A stretch of DNA of 20,253 nt, from contig DGIZ01000006.1 of assembly GCA_002386585.1 (NCBI GenBank), positions 1 through 20,253 on the forward strand, written 5' to 3'. Shown here piece after piece: positions 13,203 through 20,253 of the stretch. Positions within the stretch are counted from its first letter, which is position 1. Each line of letters starts with the position of its first letter. The translations under genes and the position numbers were made by a program. The DNA comes from Brevundimonas sp. UBA4609. Lineage in GTDB: Bacteria; Pseudomonadota; Alphaproteobacteria; Caulobacterales; Caulobacteraceae. The notes beneath the pieces were generated by a model. It ran no database searches. It saw only the letters and a program-made list of their open reading frames with translations, and was not told where the DNA came from.

Positions 13203-13676
13203 CTAGAGCGGCAGGACCGAGGTATCCTTGACCTCTTCCATCACCGCATAGGTGCGGGTCTCGCGCACGCCCGGCATGACGATGAGGGTGTCGGCCAGGA
13301 AGACGCGGTAGGCGGCCATGTCCCTCATCCGAACCTTGACCAGATAGTCGAAGCCCCCCGCCACCATGTGGCATTCCAGCACCTCGGGCGAGCGGCGGAT
13401 ACGCTCGGCGAACTGGTCGAAGATGTCCGAGGTCGTGCGGTCCAGCAGCACCTCGATGAAGATCAGCAGTTCGCGCTCGGCGAACTTCGGGTCGATCAGG
13501 GCCGTATAGCCGGTGATGACGCCGCGCTCGCGCAGGCGGCGCACCCGCTCGAAACAGGATGACGCCGACATGTTGCAGGCGGCGGCCAGATCCTGATTGG
13601 TGATCCGTCCATCCTGCTGCAGCACCCGCAGGATGCGGCGGTCGGCGTCGTCCAGCTTGTATTCCCCAGCGCTCAT
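13203..13676 (-). CDS. Lrp/AsnC family transcriptional regulator
   Basis: The 157-residue protein has the standard two-domain build. An N-terminal winged helix-turn-helix (YKLDDADRRILRVLQQDGR, then NQDLAAACNMSASSCFERVRRL, about 6-48) is followed by an AsnC/RAM ligand-binding domain with LLIFIEVLLDR, VLECHMVAGGFDYLVKVRM and PGVRETRTYAVMEEVK. Members form dimers or octamers and respond to amino acids. The target here is unknown. The ATG at 13676 is preceded by GGGGGAG. The gene is convergent with the aadA-like gene, with a gap of only 14 bases, and lies downstream of DUF885 on the same strand. The hairpin after DUF885 and the inverted repeat upstream of Lrp suggest a separate, perhaps autoregulated, unit. 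Confidence 0.93.
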   Translation of the reverse strand: MSAGEYKLDDADRRILRVLQQDGRITNQDLAAACNMSASSCFERVRRLRERGVITGYTALIDPKFAERELLIFIEVLLDRTTSDIFDQFAERIRRSPEVLECHMVAGGFDYLVKVRMRDMAAYRVFLADTLIVMPGVRETRTYAVMEEVKDTSVLPL

Positions 13677-13703
13677 GCGCTCTCCCCCTCTACGCTTTAC
13701 AGA

Positions 13704-13758
13704 TTCCCGACACTGACAAAGCCGCGCGCGATCCGCAACGCGTCTGTCAGTGCCGGAA
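13704..13758. promoter_or_regulatory. Inverted repeat upstream of the Lrp/AsnC gene, possible operator
   Basis: TTCCCGACACTGACA (13704-13718) and TGTCAGTGCCGGAA (13745-13758) are complementary except for one extra base, with a perfect CACTGACA/TGTCAGTG core. Core centres are about 34 bases, or roughly three helical turns, apart. This suits an Lrp-type oligomer bound on one face, so autoregulation is plausible. The left arm overlaps a GATTC site at 13702-13706. Confidence 0.45.
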
Positions 13759-13782
13759 GGCCGACGTCTGTCGACGTCGGCC
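13759..13782 (-). terminator. Hairpin terminator after the DUF885 gene
   Basis: GGCCGACGTC and GACGTCGGCC form a perfect 10-base stem with a 4-base loop, 9 bases after the DUF885 stop in the minus direction. Only a short TT follows the stem, so termination may be incomplete or depend on other factors. The stem directly abuts the right arm of the Lrp upstream repeat. Confidence 0.6.
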
Positions 13783-13791
13783 CGGTCTCGA

Positions 13792-15588
13792 TTATTGCCC
13801 CGAACGGGTCGCCGCCGCAGCCTGCTTGCTCTGGGCGATGAAGGCCTCCATCTCGGCGGTCATGGCCGGGATGGTGGCGACGCCGATGGCCAGCAGATGG
13901 TCGTGGAAGGCGCGGATGTCGAAGTCGGCGCCCAGTTCCGCCTCGGCCAGACGGCGCAGGCGCACGATCTCGATCTCGCCCAGCTTGTAGGACAGGGCCT
14001 GACCCGGCCAGGTGATGTAGCGGTCGATCTCGGTGCCGACCTCATGGTCGGACAGGGCGGTGTTCTCGCTCAGGAAGGCCACCGCCTGTTCGCGGGTCCA
14101 GCCCTTGGAGTGGACGCCGGTGTCGATGACCAGACGCGCCGCGCGCCACATCTCATAGGTCAGGCGGCCGAAATCCTCATAGGCGTCTTCATAGATTCCC
14201 ATCTCCACCGCCAGCTTCTCGGTATAGAGGGCCCAGCCCTCGCCGAAGGCCGAGATATAGGTCTGGGCGCGATAGTCGGGCATGGGCTCATGCTCGCGGC
14301 GCAGATTGCCCTGCCAGGCGTGGCCGGGATTACACTCGTGCACCGTCAGCGCCGGGATGTTGTAGCGCGGGCGCGACGGCAGGTCGTAGGTGTTCAGCAG
14401 ACAGACGCCGTTGCCGCCCCGACCGGCCGTGTAATAGGGCGCGATGGCGTCCGGCACCGGGATCAGGCTGAAGGTGTCGCGCGGCTTCAGGTTGAAATAC
14501 TGGCCGATCTTGCCGTCGACCTTCTTGATGACCCAGGCGCCGTGCCACAGCAGGTGCTCCGGCTTGTCATAGTGGAACTGGGGATCGGTCTTCAGGAAGG
14601 TGATGAAGTCGGCGAAGCTGCCGGTCCAGCCGGTGCTGCGCATCACCGTCTCCATCTCGGCCCGGATGCGAGCGACCTCGGCCAGGCCGATCTGATGGAT
14701 CTGATCCGGCGTCAGGTTGACGCTGGTGTATTGGCGAATCTGCGTCTGATAGAAGTCATCCCCATCCGGCAGGCGGTTGGCGCCCAGGGTGTCGCGCGCG
14801 CCCGGCACATATTCATCTCGAATGAAGCTCAGCAGGGTGCGGTGCGCCGGCACGACCTGCTGCTGGATCACCTGGACGGCAGCGGCGCGCAGACGCGCCT
14901 TGTCCGCCTCGGCCATGGTCGCGGGCATGGTCAGGAAGGGCTTGTAGAAAGGATTCTGCGTGACGTCCGTCGGTTCCGTGACCGCCAGGATCGACACGTC
15001 GCGGCCCACCAGGGAGGCCTTCGGCTGGGTGAAGCCGCGCGCCAGGCCGGCGCGCATATTGGTGATCTGCTGATCGAAATAGCGCGGCGTGTCCCGCATC
15101 TGGGACAGATAGCGTTCATAGTCCTCGACCGAGGTGAAGGTCGCATTGCCCATCCCCGTCAGCGACGACCAGAACGAGCTGTCCGAGTTGAACGGCATCT
15201 CATACAGCCGGTGGCGGCCGTCATCGACGAAGTTGTCGATCTGATGCTTGTAGACGGCGTAGTTGGTGCGCTGGTTCGGCGACAACTGCTCGGGCGAGAT
15301 GGCCTCGAGACGGCGCTGCACGGCCGTCCAGTATTCCAGACGACGCTGCTGGGTGGCGGCGCTGACGTCCGGCAGGGTGCTGGGTTTGGACGCCCTCGAC
15401 GGAATCTCTTTCTGACGCCAGGCCCACTCCTCGGCGGCGATGGCCTCGAACTGGGCGTCCAGGGCCGAGGGCGCGGCGGCGGCGGCCGAAGCCGAAGCGG
15501 CGCGGGCCTGTTGCGGAGCGGCTACGCCCCCTACGGCCAGAATCCCGACAGCGACCGCCAGGGCCCCGAAAGCAGTGAGAGACTTCAT
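13792..15588 (-). CDS. Secreted DUF885 family metallopeptidase-like protein
   Basis: The 598-residue protein has a signal peptide (MKSLTAFGALAVAVGILAVG, cleavage likely after A-R-A at about 30). The rest is a DUF885 domain, the helical family related to zinc carboxypeptidases and oligopeptidases. The putative zinc site is HECNPGHAWQ, with His417, Glu418 and His423, and FGEGWALYTE (448-457) would give Glu450 as a third ligand. The usual form is HExxPGHHxQ, so C-N after HE and A-W after PGH are unusual, but the ligands are kept. FYQTQIRQYTSVNLTPDQIHQIG is the standard DUF885 segment. It is probably periplasmic, hydrolysing peptides. The ATG at 15588 follows a GGGGGG-A-A-A-G ribosome-binding site. 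It is downstream of the TonB receptor, separated by hairpins. Confidence 0.9.
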   Translation of the reverse strand: MKSLTAFGALAVAVGILAVGGVAAPQQARAASASAAAAAPSALDAQFEAIAAEEWAWRQKEIPSRASKPSTLPDVSAATQQRRLEYWTAVQRRLEAISPEQLSPNQRTNYAVYKHQIDNFVDDGRHRLYEMPFNSDSSFWSSLTGMGNATFTSVEDYERYLSQMRDTPRYFDQQITNMRAGLARGFTQPKASLVGRDVSILAVTEPTDVTQNPFYKPFLTMPATMAEADKARLRAAAVQVIQQQVVPAHRTLLSFIRDEYVPGARDTLGANRLPDGDDFYQTQIRQYTSVNLTPDQIHQIGLAEVARIRAEMETVMRSTGWTGSFADFITFLKTDPQFHYDKPEHLLWHGAWVIKKVDGKIGQYFNLKPRDTFSLIPVPDAIAPYYTAGRGGNGVCLLNTYDLPSRPRYNIPALTVHECNPGHAWQGNLRREHEPMPDYRAQTYISAFGEGWALYTEKLAVEMGIYEDAYEDFGRLTYEMWRAARLVIDTGVHSKGWTREQAVAFLSENTALSDHEVGTEIDRYITWPGQALSYKLGEIEIVRLRRLAEAELGADFDIRAFHDHLLAIGVATIPAMTAEMEAFIAQSKQAAAATRSGQ

Positions 15589-15612
15589 CGTCTTTCCCCC
15601 CGAAAAACACAG

Positions 15613-15630
15613 GGACGCCGGGCGGCGTCC
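15613..15630. other. Hairpin just upstream of the DUF885 gene
   Basis: GGACGCC and GGCGTCC form a perfect 7-base stem with a 4-base GGGC loop. It lies between the receptor's terminator and the DUF885 ribosome-binding site, and would sit in the DUF885 leader. It could be a second termination or processing structure, or chance. Confidence 0.35.
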
Positions 15631-15640
15631 GATAAGGCAA

Positions 15641-15666
15641 GAAGCCGCCCGTCACCGGGCGGCTTC
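15641..15666 (-). terminator. Hairpin terminator after the TonB-dependent receptor gene
   Basis: GAAGCCGCCCG (15641-15651) and CGGGCGGCTTC (15656-15666) form a perfect 11-base stem with a 4-base loop. It lies 11 bases beyond the receptor stop in the minus direction and is followed by TTG. The T tract is short, so partial read-through into DUF885 would give unequal expression of the two genes. Confidence 0.65.
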
Positions 15667-15677
15667 ACTACTCTGGA

Positions 15678-18626
<2,949 letters not shown>

Positions 18627-18705
18627 TGGATCACCCCTCGTTTTTTGATCTGAACCCAGGCGCGCCGTCCCCATTTCGGCGTCGCCTGCGTCGCTCTTTT
18701 TTGGA

Positions 18706-20253
18706 TCAGCGCCCGGCGGACGCCTCTCCCCGTTCGGCTTTTTGCCGATCGACCATGGCCCGGACGTCGGCCAGCAGGGCCGGAGCGTCGTAGGCGACCC
18801 CGCGCGCCACCGTCCAACGCACCCCGCCCACCGTCTCGATGCGGTTTTCGGGGCTCAGGCGCTCATGTCCAGTGCCGTAAAGGGTCTTGAAATTGGCCAG
18901 CGGATTCTCGGTCGTGATGACCAGATCCGCGCTCATGCCGGGCCGCACGACGCCGAAGGTCGGCGCCTTGCCCGTCGGCTCGGTCAGGGTCGTCGCCCCG
19001 TCCATCGTCGCGGCGCGCACGATCTCCAGCGGGTTGAAGCCCGCCTCCTGCAGCAGCTCCAGCTCTTCGATGTAGCCGAAGCCGTAGAGCTTCCAGATGA
19101 AGCCGGAATCCGACCCCACCGTCACCCGGCCGCCGATCTTCTTGTAGTCGTTCACCAGACGCATGAACCGCTCATAGAAGCGGCGCCACGCCACCTCGTT
19201 CGAGGTCGTCCAGTCGAAGAAGTAGCTGCCGTGGTTGTCGCGCGTGGACTGGAAATAGTCCGCCAGCGTCGGCAGGGTGTAGATCTGATGCCACGGCGCA
19301 TTGCGCGCCCGCATCAGGTCGCGCGACGCCGCATAGATGGTCATCGTCGGATCGAAGACGACGCCGGTCGCCTTCTGCTCCTCCAGGTATTCGAACCACT
19401 GCGGCGTGCCGGGCTCGACCTCCTTCCAGATTTCCGCAGCCTCGCCGAAGCGCATCTGCTCATCGTAGAAGTTGTAGTCGGTCGGATAATTCTGGATGCT
19501 GCGGCCGCCCAGCAGGGCTTCGAAGTGGCCGTAGAAGTGGGTCACCGTGCCGAGGCCCGCCTCGGCCAGATCGCGCGCGTTCAACTGGGCCACGCCCGGT
19601 TGGGCGATGTGGGCCACCGTGCCCATGCCGTTCTTCTTGGCCTCGTCGATGGCGGCCAGGACCACCTCGGGCGTTTCATCGCCGCGCAGGAAGAATTTGA
19701 TCCCGTCGATGCCGTTGGCCGCGCCCCAGCGCACCCATTCGCGCGCCATCTGCTCATTGCGGATGCGGCCGCGCGACCAGCCCGAACCCAGGGTCTGATA
19801 GTTGAAGATGCGCGGCGCGACGATCTCGCCGCGCGCCGAGCGGGTCTTTTCCGATACGGCGATGTCCTGCGGCGCCAGGCTGACGCCGCGCACCGTCGTC
19901 ACCCCGTGGGCCAGCCACAGCTTGTAGACATACTCCAGGTCCGGCGCCTTCTGCGGACTGCCGCCATGGGCGTGGGCGTCGACGAAGCCCGGCATGACAT
20001 ACATGCCGCGCGCGTCGATCTCGTGCGCCGCGTTCAGCGGCTGTCGCCCCTCGCGCTCCGGCAGGCCCGGCCAGCCCGCCTGGATGATGTCGGTGATCTT
20101 GTCGTTCTCGATGACAATATCGACCGGCCCCATCGGCGGCGCGCCCGTGCCGTCGATCAGCATAGCGCCGCGCACCACCATCAGCGGATAGGGACCGAAG
20201 CCCTCGTCGGCGCGCCGCGGCGGGGCCGGATTGAGCGTAGCGCGCGCCGGCGC
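18706..20253 (-). CDS. Amidohydrolase family protein, partial at N-terminus
   Basis: The frame is open to the right window edge (about 515 codons), so the start lies outside. DEGFGPYPL before MVVRGAMLIDGTG is typical of secreted amidohydrolases, and an ATG at 20181 is probably internal. Counting from that Met, the metal-binding residues of the imidazolonepropionase/prolidase-like branch are visible: His70 and His72 (FVDAHAHGG), Lys162 (GIKFFLRGDE, possibly carboxylated), His191 (TVAHIA), His215 (VTHFYGH) and Asp358 (GSDSGF). A C-terminal strand, GMSADLVITTENPL, closes the beta-sandwich domain. It would hydrolyse an amide or peptide bond, probably in the periplasm. The stop is 79 bases before the receptor start, so the two are likely cotranscribed. 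The true substrate is unknown. Confidence 0.88.
   Translation of the reverse strand, partial: APARATLNPAPPRRADEGFGPYPLMVVRGAMLIDGTGAPPMGPVDIVIENDKITDIIQAGWPGLPEREGRQPLNAAHEIDARGMYVMPGFVDAHAHGGSPQKAPDLEYVYKLWLAHGVTTVRGVSLAPQDIAVSEKTRSARGEIVAPRIFNYQTLGSGWSRGRIRNEQMAREWVRWGAANGIDGIKFFLRGDETPEVVLAAIDEAKKNGMGTVAHIAQPGVAQLNARDLAEAGLGTVTHFYGHFEALLGGRSIQNYPTDYNFYDEQMRFGEAAEIWKEVEPGTPQWFEYLEEQKATGVVFDPTMTIYAASRDLMRARNAPWHQIYTLPTLADYFQSTRDNHGSYFFDWTTSNEVAWRRFYERFMRLVNDYKKIGGRVTVGSDSGFIWKLYGFGYIEELELLQEAGFNPLEIVRAATMDGATTLTEPTGKAPTFGVVRPGMSADLVITTENPLANFKTLYGTGHERLSPENRIETVGGVRWTVARGVAYDAPALLADVRAMVDRQKAERGEASAGR

Overview
The window looks like chromosomal DNA from an alphaproteobacterium of the Caulobacteraceae, most like Brevundimonas. 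This rests on high GC with GC-rich third positions, an alphaproteobacteria-specific DUF1013/TrcR cell-cycle regulator gene, a lysC-ptsP pair next to ubiG, a comF-grxC-nitrilase-DUF1178 run, and a large TonB-dependent receptor with a secreted peptidase. The genus is an inference. No database search was possible. I saw no phage, insertion sequence, CRISPR array, tRNA or rRNA.

Layout. Positions 1-4077 (minus strand) carry lysC (aspartate kinase), ptsP (enzyme I of the nitrogen PTS) and the start of a RodZ-like helix-turn-helix gene cut by the window edge. Positions 4122-5494 (plus) carry ubiG and an overlapping small P-loop ATPase. Positions 5481-9665 (minus) are a dense run read right to left: comF, grxC, a nitrilase-family amidase, a DUF1178 protein, an AraC-type regulator, a small secreted DUF6265 protein and a GNAT acetyltransferase. 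Many of its junctions are 4-base overlaps or abutting stop/start codons.

Positions 9666-10032 hold no intact gene. They contain what look like the 5' ends of two convergent genes fused by a deletion: a methyltransferase-like N-terminus and a signal peptide. Beyond these lies a regulatory stretch with several inverted repeats leading into the TrcR gene (10033-10707). A strong bidirectional hairpin terminator separates TrcR from a convergent DUF465 gene. Positions 11076-13188 (plus) hold ubiX, a TIGR02444-like gene, a second DUF465 gene and an AadA/ANT(3'')-like aminoglycoside nucleotidyltransferase, in two coupled pairs.

Positions 13203-20253 (minus) hold an Lrp/AsnC regulator and an apparent scavenging cluster, in transcription order: an amidohydrolase (cut by the window edge), a 982-residue TonB-dependent receptor and a secreted DUF885 metallopeptidase. 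The receptor and DUF885 genes are followed by hairpins.

Most of the window is ordinary housekeeping and nutrient-acquisition content. The points most worth a second look are the double gene remnant next to comF, the palindrome-rich TrcR upstream region, a hairpin that would bury the DUF6265 ribosome-binding site, and the aminoglycoside nucleotidyltransferase translationally coupled to a DUF465 gene.
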